Source: Bifidobacteriaceae bacterium (GTDB lineage: Bacteria > Actinomycetota > Actinomycetes > Actinomycetales > WQXJ01). Taken from it: a DNA stretch of 32,209 bases. Position numbers and translations under genes: made by a program. Each line of letters opens with the position of its first letter. Position 1 is the stretch's first letter. The stretch spans positions 1 through 32,209 of the forward strand of contig JAITJY010000082.1 of the NCBI GenBank assembly GCA_031278675.1, in the 5' to 3' direction. The notes beneath the pieces were generated by a model, which saw only the letters and a list, made by a program, of their open reading frames with translations, had not been told where the DNA came from and did not search any database. This document shows, piece by piece, positions 1-7,476 of this stretch.

Positions 1-2
1 AC

Positions 3-929
3 ATCTCGATCGACGACACCCTGGCCGGCAATCCGCTGTTCTCCGGGCGGCGGCGCGGCGGTCTGGACGCAGTGCGCCTGGCAGCCCGGCTAGCGCCCGC
101 CACCGAAGGTGTGTTCCTGGTGCCCCTGGTCCGCGTCAGCTGGGTGGAGCCGTCCACCCTCTTAGAGGCCCTGGTCAGCCTAGAGATCGCCTCCAGCGGG
201 CGGCACGGTTGGGAGTTGCAGCTCGCCGAGGACGGTTCGCCCGCCGGCCACAGCGGCGAGTTGCTGACCGCGATTGTGGATGACACGTGGTCCGATGCCG
301 ACCCCCTGACACGCCTCGCCGCCTCCGCACGCGCTTTCCGCCGCAGGAAGCTGAATGGGGCGGCCTCGGCGGGCCACGCCCGCCTGGCCCCTCGCCATCC
401 CGTCGCCGTGATGCGCGCCGACAATCCCGCCAGCGCCGCTTTGGCTGTAGAGCGCGCTGATGTCGCCCGCGTCACCGTTGGGACGCATTCCGAGGCTGCC
501 GCCAAACGCAGTTCCTTGAAGGATGCCGCTGCCAAGTCCGGCCGCGATCCGGCGCAGTTGAAGGTTCTCGTGGACCTGACCATTACCCTCGCGGATGTGC
601 CCGCGCACGCTGAGGCGCGCAAGGATCTGGCCGAAGAGATCCTGGGGCAACGGTTGGGCGGTGACGGGATCAGGTTCGTTGGGACGCCTGCCGCTCTGGC
701 TGACTCTTGTGCCGAATGGGTGGCGACCGAGGCTTGCGACGGTTTCACATTCCTGCCGACCTCATTGCCTGTTGACCTGATGATGCTGGTCAGCGGCGTG
801 ACCCCGGTCCTGGCTGCCGCCGGTCACATGCCGGGCGCCTACCGGCGCCCCTACCCCGGGGCTGGTGTCCCCCGCGCCATTCCGGTGCCCCGGCTCCGCC
901 GGGCGCCCCGCCCCGCCGGTGCGGGTTAG
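3..929 (+). CDS. Luciferase-like flavin-dependent monooxygenase, 5'-truncated by the window edge
   Basis: The reading frame is already open at base 3 and runs to TAG at 927-929, so the true start lies outside the window. The first visible residues (ISIDDTLAG..., then LDAVRLAARLAPATEGVFLVP) match the N-terminal part of the NtaA/SnaA/DszA branch of bacterial luciferase-like monooxygenases. The C-terminal stretch around 680-830 (VGTPAALADSCAEWV, then DGFTFLP) is the usual end of the family's TIM barrel. Family members use reduced FMN and O2 to oxidise organic substrates such as sulfonates, chelators or sulfides. The substrate cannot be read from this sequence. The visible part is about 308 codons, shorter than the usual 420-450 residues, with some loss between the two conserved ends. 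The tail after about 830 is Pro/Arg-rich and not conserved. The gene overlaps the end of cimA by 3 bp, tail to tail. Confidence 0.75.
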   Translation: MSIDDTLAGNPLFSGRRRGGLDAVRLAARLAPATEGVFLVPLVRVSWVEPSTLLEALVSLEIASSGRHGWELQLAEDGSPAGHSGELLTAIVDDTWSDADPLTRLAASARAFRRRKLNGAASAGHARLAPRHPVAVMRADNPASAALAVERADVARVTVGTHSEAAAKRSSLKDAAAKSGRDPAQLKVLVDLTITLADVPAHAEARKDLAEEILGQRLGGDGIRFVGTPAALADSCAEWVATEACDGFTFLPTSLPVDLMMLVSGVTPVLAAAGHMPGAYRRPYPGAGVPRAIPVPRLRRAPRPAGAG

Positions 930-2530
930 TCAGCGCCGGTGCGCGCGGCCACGCCCGCGCGGAGCAAACCGTAGGTGAACGCGTCGGTCAAGGCCTCCCA
1001 GGAGGCCTCAATGATGTTGCTGCCCACGCCCACAGTGCGCCAGACCTCAGCGCCGTTGGTGGATTCGATCATCACCCGGGTGACCGCATCGGTGCCCCGC
1101 GCGGAATCCAAGATCCGGACCTTGTAGTCCACCAGGTCGATCTGCTCCAATTCGGGATAGATAACTGTTAGCGCTAACCGGAGGGCGGCATCCAGCGCGT
1201 TGACTGGACCGTTACCTTCGCCGGTGGCGACAAACCGGCGCTCGCCGGCCCACAGTTTGACGGTCGCCTCCGAGGCAGCTTCGCCAGCGGCCGCGCCCCG
1301 GGCGGTCTCGGAAATGGTCCGCCAGGACTCGACCCGGAAGTATTCGGGCCGCCCGCTGGGCAACTCGCCACGCAAGAGAAGCTCGAATGATGCATCGGCG
1401 GCATCGAACGTGTAACCCTGCGCCTCCAAGTCCTTGACTTTTTCGGTAATCCGGGTCAGCACCGCGTTCTGGCCGGCCAAGTCGAAACCCAACTCCTTGC
1501 CTTTGAGTTCGACGGAAGCTCGGCCCGCCATCTCCGAGACCAACATGCGCCTGTCATTCCCCACCAGAACTGGGTCAATGTGCTGGTAGAGATCAGGATC
1601 CACGCGGATCGCGGAGGCGTGCAAGCCCGCCTTGTGGGCGAAGGCGGACATCCCAACATAAGGCTGGCGGGCAAACGGAGCAATGTTGGTCACTTCACTG
1701 ATCGCATGAGCCACTGCGGTCAAATCAGCCAACTGTGCGGGGCCGACGGCACCCAAACCGTTCTTGACAACCAGGTTCGGGATGATAGCAGTCAGGTCAG
1801 CGTTGCCGGTGCGTTCACCGTAGCCGTTGATGGTGCCCTGGACGTGCATTGCGCCCGCACCGACTGCGGCCAAAGTGTTCGCGACCGCGCAACCGGTGTC
1901 GTTGTGGCAATGAATGCCATAGGCGTGGTTCACCAAGGCCTTGACTTCCGCAACAATCTGCGCAACCCACGGCGGGAGCATTCCGCCGTTCGTGTCGCAC
2001 AGCACCACCACCTCCGCGCCCGCCTCTGCGGCCGTGCGAACGCATTCGACCGTGTAGGCGGGGTCAAACCGGTAGCCGTCGAAGAAATGTTCTGCGTCCA
2101 GGAACACCCTGCGGCCTTCGGCCACCAGGAACGAGACCGTGTCCCCGATCATCGCCAGGTTCTCTTGCGCCGTGGTCCTCAGGGCACGTTCAACGTGCCG
2201 GATGTCCGACTTAGCGACCAGTGTCACCACTGGCGTCGCAGCGTCTAGCAGCGCTCTGACCTGCGGATCAGCCGCTGCTGTGGTGCCTGCCTTGCGGGTT
2301 GCCCCGAATGCTGCAAGCGTCGCATTGGTCAGGGTGACCTCTTTCGCCAGCCGTTGGAAGAACTCTGTGTCTTTCGGGATGGCGCCCGGCCAACCCCCCT
2401 CGATATAGCCGACCCCCAGCCGGTCGAGCAGTTCAGTGATTGCCAGTTTGTCCGCCACCGAGAGGTTCATGCCCTCTTGTTGGGCGCCATCGCGCAACGT
2501 GGTGTCGTAGACGTGGAATTCGGCGATCAT
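926..2530 (-). CDS. cimA: (R)-citramalate synthase
   Basis: This enzyme condenses acetyl-CoA with pyruvate to citramalate, the first step of the threonine-independent route to 2-oxobutyrate and isoleucine. The protein has 534 residues. An HMGL-like TIM barrel starts with VYDTTLRDGAQQEG, carrying the catalytic Arg and metal-binding Asp. The metal-site motif HCHNDTGCAVANTLAA is followed by GTINGYGERTGNADL. A LeuA-type allosteric domain fills the last ~130 residues. Start choice: ATG at 2530 is preceded by an AAGGAAA Shine-Dalgarno, and the family's N-terminus begins here; an in-frame extension to 2593 has no family support. 2-isopropylmalate synthase is the alternative, but the DGAQQEG motif and overall length fit CimA of actinobacteria better. 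An Ile/Val-rich leader peptide and terminator lie upstream and agree with a role in isoleucine synthesis. Confidence 0.92.
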   Translation of the reverse strand: MIAEFHVYDTTLRDGAQQEGMNLSVADKLAITELLDRLGVGYIEGGWPGAIPKDTEFFQRLAKEVTLTNATLAAFGATRKAGTTAAADPQVRALLDAATPVVTLVAKSDIRHVERALRTTAQENLAMIGDTVSFLVAEGRRVFLDAEHFFDGYRFDPAYTVECVRTAAEAGAEVVVLCDTNGGMLPPWVAQIVAEVKALVNHAYGIHCHNDTGCAVANTLAAVGAGAMHVQGTINGYGERTGNADLTAIIPNLVVKNGLGAVGPAQLADLTAVAHAISEVTNIAPFARQPYVGMSAFAHKAGLHASAIRVDPDLYQHIDPVLVGNDRRMLVSEMAGRASVELKGKELGFDLAGQNAVLTRITEKVKDLEAQGYTFDAADASFELLLRGELPSGRPEYFRVESWRTISETARGAAAGEAASEATVKLWAGERRFVATGEGNGPVNALDAALRLALTVIYPELEQIDLVDYKVRILDSARGTDAVTRVMIESTNGAEVWRTVGVGSNIIEASWEALTDAFTYGLLRAGVAARTGAD

Positions 2531-2608
2531 GGTTGTTTCCTTCGGTTGGGGTCGAGTCTGCCGGGTTGAGTTGCGCTGCCCGCCGGCCGCCATGGTGTGG
2601 CGGGCAAC

Positions 2609-2640
2609 AAAAAACCTCCCGCCAGTGGGACGAGAGGTTC
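2609..2640 (-). terminator. Attenuator terminator upstream of cimA
   Basis: On the minus strand the hairpin arms AACCTCTCGTC and GGCGGGAGGTT pair over 11 positions, two of them G-U, around a 5-nt loop, and are followed directly by six T residues. It lies about 80 nt upstream of the cimA start and just after the leader peptide. It is therefore an intrinsic terminator inside the cimA leader rather than the end of a gene. A second small hairpin (AGCGG / CCGCT, about 2648-2664) sits between the leader peptide and the terminator and could take part in alternative folding. Confidence 0.75.
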
Positions 2641-2661
2641 GCGCACCGAGCGGTCAAGCCG

Positions 2662-2700
2662 CTAGGCGCGCCCAATAATGACGATGGTGCGTGCGTTCAC
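2662..2700 (-). CDS. Leader peptide of cimA attenuator (12 codons)
   Basis: The minus-strand ORF reads GTG AAC GCA CGC ACC ATC GTC ATT ATT GGG CGC GCC TAG, i.e. MNARTIVIIGRA. It carries a run of Ile/Val codons (ATC GTC ATT ATT) just before a terminator hairpin. This resembles the short ilvB and leuA leader peptides known from actinobacteria. The inferred role is that scarcity of charged tRNA-Ile or tRNA-Val stalls the ribosome on these codons and favours an antiterminated fold, turning on cimA. The GGGAGG stretch directly touches the GTG, so there is no normally spaced Shine-Dalgarno. Either translation is leaderless or the 3-codon frame just upstream (ATG GGA GGG TGA) couples to it. Confidence 0.6.
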   Translation of the reverse strand: MNARTIVIIGRA

Positions 2701-2808
2701 CCTCCCATCGTGCCACATCACGGCCCCCAGCGCGAAGTCCCTCCCCGCGCACGATGCCGTCCCCCCACACCCGGGGTTCTCCCCCTCCGGCAAGACCACC
2801 AGAACGCA

Positions 2809-3591
2809 TCAGCCGAGCAGCAGGTACAGGCCGGCTACCGCGACGAATGCCATGACCAGGCCGTCGAACAGTTTCTGGTTCAGGCGTTTGACCAGCCAGA
2901 CGCCAAGCCAGGTCCCGGCCAGGATGATCGGCGTGAAGATCAGGGCGAATAGGGCATTGGATGGCCGGATGATCCCCAAAGTGATCGAGATTGGGAGCTT
3001 GGTCGCATTGACCGCGAAGAAGAACCAGGCGGATGTGCCAAGGAACCGCATCTTGTCGAACCGGGATGCCAGCAGGTACAGGCTGAACGCCGGTCCGCCG
3101 GAGTTGGCGACCATGGTGGTGAACCCAGACAGGGAGCCGTACCCGTAGCGGACAATCCGCCGTTCGGCCTTGAGTTTGTCTGGCCGCAAACCCATAACCA
3201 GGAGAATCAGCACAATCACGCCTATGGTGCGCTTCAGCGCCAGGTCGCTGACCCAGGCCAGGAAGACTGCACCAATGGCTAGGCCCACCAGCACCGGGAG
3301 GATCAGGGAGGCGATCATTTTCCACTCGACGTGCTGGCGGTAAACCCAGATGGCAACCAAGTCCGCCACCAGATACATCACCAACACAGCGCCGGTCGAT
3401 TCTTTGGCTGGGAGCGTCGCCGCCATGGCGGCTACCGCCAGAAGCGCCACATTGCCAATCCCGGTCTTGGAGAATCCGACCAGGAAGGCGGCCACGGCGG
3501 CGAGGCCCCACCCCCACAGCGGCAGGGAAACCCAGATCTCGCTGAACTGATTCACTTGGTAATCATCGCGCGCCTGGGCCGCCCGGTCCAC
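2809..3591 (-). CDS. TauE/SafE-family membrane permease (sulfite exporter / DUF81)
   Basis: A 260-residue polytopic membrane protein with about seven hydrophobic segments. It has the internal two-fold pattern of the TauE/SafE family: LVGFSKTGIGN near the N-terminus and SGFTTMVANSGGP near residue 155 are the two family signature loops. The family moves sulfur oxyanions or organic anions out of the cell; the substrate here is unknown. The start is uncertain. GTG at 3591 gives a 12-residue hydrophilic lead, while GTG at 3555 (VNQFSEIW) would place the first membrane segment closer to the N-terminus. Neither has a clear Shine-Dalgarno. The gene lies between cimA and the EF-Tu-like gene on the same strand, with an unusually repetitive spacer upstream. 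Confidence 0.85.
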   Translation of the reverse strand: MDRAAQARDDYQVNQFSEIWVSLPLWGWGLAAVAAFLVGFSKTGIGNVALLAVAAMAATLPAKESTGAVLVMYLVADLVAIWVYRQHVEWKMIASLILPVLVGLAIGAVFLAWVSDLALKRTIGVIVLILLVMGLRPDKLKAERRIVRYGYGSLSGFTTMVANSGGPAFSLYLLASRFDKMRFLGTSAWFFFAVNATKLPISITLGIIRPSNALFALIFTPIILAGTWLGVWLVKRLNQKLFDGLVMAFVAVAGLYLLLG

Positions 3592-3645
3592 ACCACTGGC
3601 GCGAAGCGCCTAGCGCGCCCCCGAAACCAACCTCGCCTGGCCGCG

Positions 3646-3743
3646 CCCGCATTGCGGACCACAATCAACCCCCGCACAGCGGACCACAATCAACCCCCGC
3701 ATTGCGCACCACAATCAACCCCCGCACAGCGGACCACAATCAG
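3646..3743. repeat. 25-bp tandem repeat, four units
   Basis: Four head-to-tail units start at 3646, 3671, 3696 and 3721; the last is cut after 23 bp. The consensus is CCCGCAYWGCGGACCACAAT plus CAACC. Units alternate ATTG and ACAG at the same position, giving a 50-bp higher-order period, and unit 3 has one extra change (GCGCACC). The array lies in the 173-bp spacer between the permease gene and the EF-Tu-like gene and seems non-coding. Confidence 0.9.
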
Positions 3744-3764
3744 GCCCGCGCAGCGCGGCGGGCT

Positions 3765-4109
3765 TTACGCGGCGGCGGGCGAATACTCGCGCGGCATGCG
3801 CGCGCGGAGTTCTTTGTGGCGCTCGCCGCCAGCGTGGGTGGCGAGCATCCCCGGGCCAATGTGACCCGCAGTCAGTTCCACCACCAACAACGTACAGATT
3901 TGGCCTGGCTCTACGCCCTCGACGCGGTCGCCATCGACCACGATGGCCTCAATCCGGCCGTGACGTTTGGAGTGTAAGCCGTGTATATCAACGGTTTGAC
4001 CTGGGATTATGCTCCCGAGTTCGACCAGTCCCGAGATCGCGGTCCCATTGTCGACCAAGAAGACCTGCTCGATCTCGAACTGGAATTCTGAGGGCTGTGA
4101 CTCTTCCAC
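3765..4109 (-). CDS. Small stand-alone EF-Tu domain-2-like beta-barrel protein
   Basis: A 114-residue protein. Residues 8-90 follow the pattern of domain 2 of translational GTPases: FEIEQVFLVDNGTAISGLVE aligns with the EF-Tu segment beginning IEDVFTITGRGTVVTGKVD. Next come GQTVDIHGL (like SEVEILGL), then the IEAI strand, and GPGMLA (like RGQVVA). There is no G domain, so it cannot be a GTPase by itself. The start is well supported: GTG at 4109 is preceded by GAGAGGAG with a 6-nt gap. The C-terminal ~25 residues are charged and not conserved. The function is unknown; the fold could bind RNA or a translation factor. It lies about 2 kb downstream of tuf on the same strand, but sequence identity to the local EF-Tu is low, so it is not a recent duplication. 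Confidence 0.7.
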   Translation of the reverse strand: MEESQPSEFQFEIEQVFLVDNGTAISGLVELGSIIPGQTVDIHGLHSKRHGRIEAIVVDGDRVEGVEPGQICTLLVVELTAGHIGPGMLATHAGGERHKELRARMPREYSPAAA

Positions 4110-4375
4110 TATGCGCTCCTCTCTGAGTCTGACAGGATGCTTCCATCCTATCGGGGTTCGGGTTCGTCAGGGGTCAGACTAGCGATCGGATCTGACCGTT
4201 CCCTGAACCTGCCCGCCGCGCCGAACCGCGAGCCCCGAACTCGCCCCGCCCCAGCAAGCAGCCATCCGCCCAGGTCAGAACGTTGCACCCACCCCCTGCC
4301 CGATGCCGTCGCCCCACCCCCAGCCCCCGCCACCGCAGAACAGCAATCCAGCTACCGGCAGTGTTTCCACCGCGA
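4110..4375. other. Spacer between the DUF1345 gene and the EF-Tu-like gene
   Basis: No gene is supported here. The spacer contains one copy of the dispersed CGATGCCGT motif (4301-4309) in a C-rich stretch. It also has a small perfect hairpin, AGGATG-CTTC-CATCCT (4134-4149), about 25 nt upstream of the EF-Tu-like start. A possible minus-strand -10 element TAGGAT overlaps the hairpin, but I found no convincing -35. Confidence 0.5.
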
Positions 4376-5482
4376 TCAGCGACCAACCAACGCGACCAGC
4401 AGATTCACCGCCGCCGCCAGAATCAAAGTGCCGAACAGGTAGGACAGGAGTGCGTGCCGGAACACCTCGCGTCGCATGGCCTGGGTGTCTACTGGGGTGT
4501 CTGCTACCTGATAGGTCATGCCGATGGAGAACGCCACATAGGCGAAGTCCCAGTAGTTTGGGGCGTCCGCCTGATTGAAGCTCAGACCGGCGGACTTCTG
4601 ATGATAAAGCCTGGCGTAGCGCAGAGTAAACAGTGTGTGGATGAGCGCCCAAGACAGCGCCACTGAGACCACCGCCGCACCGGCGTGAGCCGTCCGGACC
4701 GGAGCGGGCAAACTGCGCGATGCGGCAAGCACGCCTACCAGGTCAATCAGGGACGCGATCGCCGCTGCGACCAACATCACGTCCATCACGGTGTGGCCCG
4801 GGTCTTCGCGCGTGGCGTGGAGCGCGGTTTCCCGCGCTCCGAGTCGCCAGATTCCCCGCCAAACCCGGATCAGGTAGGCCACGCAGATCGCGGCCCAAGC
4901 CGCCACTGGGGTGTAGATCCAGCCGAGCGCCAGGGCGGTGGCTCCGCCCACCACCAGACCAATCCCGGCGAGAATCAACGCTGACCGGCGAGCCTTGCCC
5001 CGAGGCGCCGGGTCCCCCGGCGCGACCCGTCCCTGGCATCGTCCGCCCGCCGACCGCCCCCGCCAATGCCCCGCCGCCGACGACTGTACCGAGCAGGACC
5101 CCGCCGCCGACCCTCCCGACCAAGGCTCCGCCGCAGGCTGCCCAGGCCAAGGCCCAGCAGCCGACCCTCCCGACCGAGACCCCGCCGCCGACCGCCCCGA
5201 CCAAGACCCCGCAGCCGACCCGCCCGACCGAGACTCCGCAGCCGACCGCCCCGGCCAAGGCCTCGCCGCCGACCCTCCCGACCGAGACCCCTCCGCCGAC
5301 CGCCCCGGCCAAGGCCCCGCAGCCGACCCGCCCGACCGAGACTCCGCAGCCGACCCTCCCGACCAAGGCTCCGCCGCAGGCCGCCCAGGCCAAGGCCCCG
5401 CCGCAGGATGCGGGTAGCGGTTAGGTGGCTGGGCTGGCCGAGGCTTCGCCTCGCCAACGCGCGGTGTGTTCAACGGCACCAC
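4376..5482 (-). CDS. DUF1345 membrane protein with a repetitive Ser/Gly/Pro-rich N-terminal region
   Basis: The last ~205 residues (4376-4994) form a DUF1345 domain. About five hydrophobic segments are visible, with the conserved core LSFNQADAPNYWDFAYVAFS and the SIGMTYQVADT motif. DUF1345 proteins are inner-membrane proteins of unknown function, usually 210-230 residues long. Here the frame continues upstream through twelve 27-bp repeats read as 9-residue units (PWPGRSAAE alternating with SRSGGSAAG). GTG at 5482 or 5479 is the best start I see upstream of the repeats (VPLNTPRVGEAKPRP), with a weak GGGCGG ahead. The frame stays open to 5836, but that part looks non-coding. Because the repeats are open in all six frames, translation of the N-terminal half is not proven; a start near 4990 would give a normal-sized DUF1345 protein. 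Confidence 0.7.
   Translation of the reverse strand: MVPLNTPRVGEAKPRPAQPPNRYPHPAAGPWPGRPAAEPWSGGSAAESRSGGSAAGPWPGRSAEGSRSGGSAARPWPGRSAAESRSGGSAAGSWSGRSAAGSRSGGSAAGPWPGQPAAEPWSGGSAAGSCSVQSSAAGHWRGRSAGGRCQGRVAPGDPAPRGKARRSALILAGIGLVVGGATALALGWIYTPVAAWAAICVAYLIRVWRGIWRLGARETALHATREDPGHTVMDVMLVAAAIASLIDLVGVLAASRSLPAPVRTAHAGAAVVSVALSWALIHTLFTLRYARLYHQKSAGLSFNQADAPNYWDFAYVAFSIGMTYQVADTPVDTQAMRREVFRHALLSYLFGTLILAAAVNLLVALVGR
5091..5414. repeat. 27-bp tandem repeat, twelve units
   Basis: Twelve 27-bp units begin at 5091, 5118, 5145, 5172 and so on to 5388. A typical plus-strand unit is GACCGAGACCCCGCCGCCGA followed by CCGCCCC. Variation is concentrated at a few positions: CGAG/CAAG, CCG/CAG, CCGCCC/CCTCCC. 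As the unit length is divisible by three and stop-free, every frame is open across the array. It encodes the 9-residue repeats of the DUF1345 protein on the minus strand. Confidence 0.9.
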
Positions 5483-6089
5483 CGTACCGCCCTGACCAGG
5501 GCGTTTGCGCTGCTCCGGCGCCGGGTCGGCGGCGTTAGGAGCCCGAGCCGCGCCCCGCCGGGCAATCCCCGACCGACCCCCACAAACACGGTACGTGCAG
5601 GTCCGCAGATAGTTCGGCGTCCCACCCTCAACTACACGCCTCATGCGGCCAGTGTGCGGCGGATCGCCGACCGCCGCAGCCCACCCCCGAATCTGTCCGC
5701 ATTCTGAGCGTCCCGGCAGGAAACCGATGGGCCGGGACCGGCAAATCCGCGTCAGGCCACCGGTTTGGGCAGTTTGATCACTTTTCGCAGACCCCCCAGA
5801 TTCCCCGCAACGCGCTGACCTGCGACGATGCCGCAACTCCAGCCCGCTCCCCCGGCCCCACAGTCGTCAAACTGCCCAAACCGGTCACACCCCGGCCGGA
5901 AACCGAAGCGCCGGGCCGGGACGAGGGACGCGACAGGAGACCGGGACGGCGACGGGAAGGGGGCCGGGACGAGCACGCGGTAAGAAACCGGGGGCGACGG
6001 GAGACCGGGACGGCGGCGGAATGCCGGGACGGGGCAGGAGACCCGGAGGGACGAGGGGCGGCAGGAAAACGGGGAGTGCGGGGGATGCT
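5483..6089. other. Long spacer between tuf and the DUF1345 gene
   Basis: No convincing gene. It contains a 19-bp perfect inverted repeat (5759-5777 and 5867-5885), then a G-rich tract from about 5890 to 6085 with seven copies of GGGACG. The tuf terminator closes the right side. Minus-strand frames through the tract are open but have the composition of the repeat rather than of a protein. Confidence 0.6.
5759..5885. repeat. Perfect 19-bp inverted repeat with 89-bp spacer
   Basis: The left arm ACCGGTTTGGGCAGTTTGA (5759-5777) and right arm TCAAACTGCCCAAACCGGT (5867-5885) are exact reverse complements. The arms are AT-richer than the surrounding DNA. No transposase fits in the 89-bp interior, and I see no clear target-site duplication outside the arms. 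It could be a tiny non-autonomous element, or a long-range RNA stem. Confidence 0.85.
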
Positions 6090-6123
6090 AAAGGGGGTCG
6101 AGGCGTTGGCCTCGACCCCCTTT
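6090..6123 (-). terminator. Intrinsic terminator after tuf
   Basis: A 15-bp perfect stem (AAAGGGGGTCGAGGC / GCCTCGACCCCCTTT) with a 4-nt loop lies 13 nt downstream of the tuf stop codon. The minus strand has TTT at the base of the stem; the plus strand continues as TTTGTTTA, so it could also stop transcription from the other side. It marks the 3' end of the rpsL-rpsG-fusA-tuf unit. Confidence 0.85.
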
Positions 6124-6136
6124 GTTTAGCGCGGAG

Positions 6137-7324
6137 CTACTTCAGGATCTTGGTGACCCGGCCGGAGCCGACTGTGCGGCCGCCCTCGCGGATGGCGAAG
6201 CCTAGGCCTTCTTCCATCGCGATCGGCTGGATCAACTCAACGGTCATGGCGGTGTTGTCACCGGGCATCACCATCTCGACGTCCTCCGGGAGGGTGATGA
6301 CACCGGTCACGTCAGTGGTGCGGAAATAGAACTGCGGGCGGTAGTTCGAATAGAACGGGTTGTGCCGGCCGCCTTCGTCCTTGTTCAGCACATAGACCTG
6401 CGCCTCGAAGTTGGTGTGCGGGGTGATGGTGCCGGGCTTAGCCACGACCTGTCCCCGCTCCACCTCTTCGCGCTTGATGCCGCGCAGCAGCAGACCGCAG
6501 TTCTCACCAGCCCACGCTTCATCCATCGACTTGTGGAACATCTCGATCCCGGTGACGATGGTCTTCTGAGTGGGACGCAAGCCCAAGATCTCAACCTCAG
6601 AGTTAATCGGCAGCTTGCCCCGATCCACCTTGCCAGTCACCACGGTGCCCCGGCCGGTGATGGTGAAAACATCCTCGATCGGCATCAAGAACGGCTTGTC
6701 CATGTCACGGACTGGGTCGGGGATGTAGTCATCCACGGCATCCATCAGTTCCTTGACACCCTTGGACCATTCCGGGTCGCCTTCCAACGCCTTCAGGGCG
6801 GAAACACGGATGACCGGTGCGTCCTCATCGAAGCCCTGCGAACCGAGCAGTTCGCGTACTTCGAGTTCGACCAGTTCCAGGATTTCCTCGTCTTCTACCA
6901 TGTCCGCCTTATTCAGGGCGACCAGCAGCGACGGCACACCCACCTGGCGGGCCAGCAGAACATGCTCACGGGTCTGGGCCATGGGCCCGTCATCCGCGCC
7001 AACCACCAGGATCGCGCCGTCCATTTGGGCAGCGCCGGTGATCATGTTCTTGATGTAGTCGGCGTGACCCGGCGCGTCCACGTGCGCATAGTGCCGCTTA
7101 GCTGTCTCGTATTCGACGTGTGCGATGTTGATCGTGATGCCGCGCTGCTTCTCTTCCGGCGCCTTGTCGATCTCATCGAACGGTGTGAACGGATTCAACT
7201 CCGGGAATTCGTCATGCAGCACCCGGGTGATGGCCGCGGTCAAAGTGGTCTTGCCGTGGTCAACGTGTCCGATGGTGCCGATGTTCACGTGCGGCTTGTT
7301 CCGCTCGAACTTGGCCTTAGCCAC
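6137..7324 (-). CDS. tuf: Elongation factor Tu
   Basis: A 395-residue, full-length EF-Tu, which delivers aminoacyl-tRNA to the ribosomal A site in a GTP-dependent way. G1 is GHVDHGKT, G3 is DAPGH, and the guanine-specificity motif is NKAD. Domain 2 begins near PFLMPIEDVFTITGRGTVV and domain 3 ends with GRTVGSGRVTKIL. The start is GTG at 7324, supported by GGAGGGACCCA just upstream and by the family N-terminus (MAKAKFERNKPHVN). It follows fusA after 152 nt and is followed by a strong terminator, so it is the last gene of the str operon. rpsJ does not follow within this window. I found no clear private promoter in the fusA-tuf gap. Confidence 0.98.
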   Translation of the reverse strand: MAKAKFERNKPHVNIGTIGHVDHGKTTLTAAITRVLHDEFPELNPFTPFDEIDKAPEEKQRGITINIAHVEYETAKRHYAHVDAPGHADYIKNMITGAAQMDGAILVVGADDGPMAQTREHVLLARQVGVPSLLVALNKADMVEDEEILELVELEVRELLGSQGFDEDAPVIRVSALKALEGDPEWSKGVKELMDAVDDYIPDPVRDMDKPFLMPIEDVFTITGRGTVVTGKVDRGKLPINSEVEILGLRPTQKTIVTGIEMFHKSMDEAWAGENCGLLLRGIKREEVERGQVVAKPGTITPHTNFEAQVYVLNKDEGGRHNPFYSNYRPQFYFRTTDVTGVITLPEDVEMVMPGDNTAMTVELIQPIAMEEGLGFAIREGGRTVGSGRVTKILK

Positions 7325-7476
7325 TGGGTCCCTCCTAAGGACTTGAGTAGTTGCACCTGTGGGTCTGCCTTGGCCGGTCTAGGCCGGCCGGGTCCTTTGC
7401 TAAGGACCGGCTATAGGGCGACGCGCAAGTCTCCTACGGTTTTTCTTTTCTGTACTACTTTAATGGACCGCTAGAC

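Noticed and set aside
3646..3743. CRISPR array
   Set aside because: The 25-bp units abut each other with no unique spacers, and no cas gene is present.
4720..5424. Plus-strand Pro/Thr-rich proteins across the 27-bp repeats (for example the 234-codon frame)
   Set aside because: The repeat is stop-free in every frame. The minus-strand frame joins a recognisable DUF1345 domain, whereas the plus-strand frames join nothing recognisable.
5752..5976. A 74-codon minus-strand frame across the inverted repeat
   Set aside because: Much of it is simply the translated inverted-repeat arms and G-rich repeats; there is no good ribosome site and no protein-like pattern.
7325..7476. Separate tuf promoter in the fusA-tuf gap
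   Set aside because: Short A/T-rich and palindromic stretches are present (for example TATAGC), but no -35/-10 pair with proper spacing was found.
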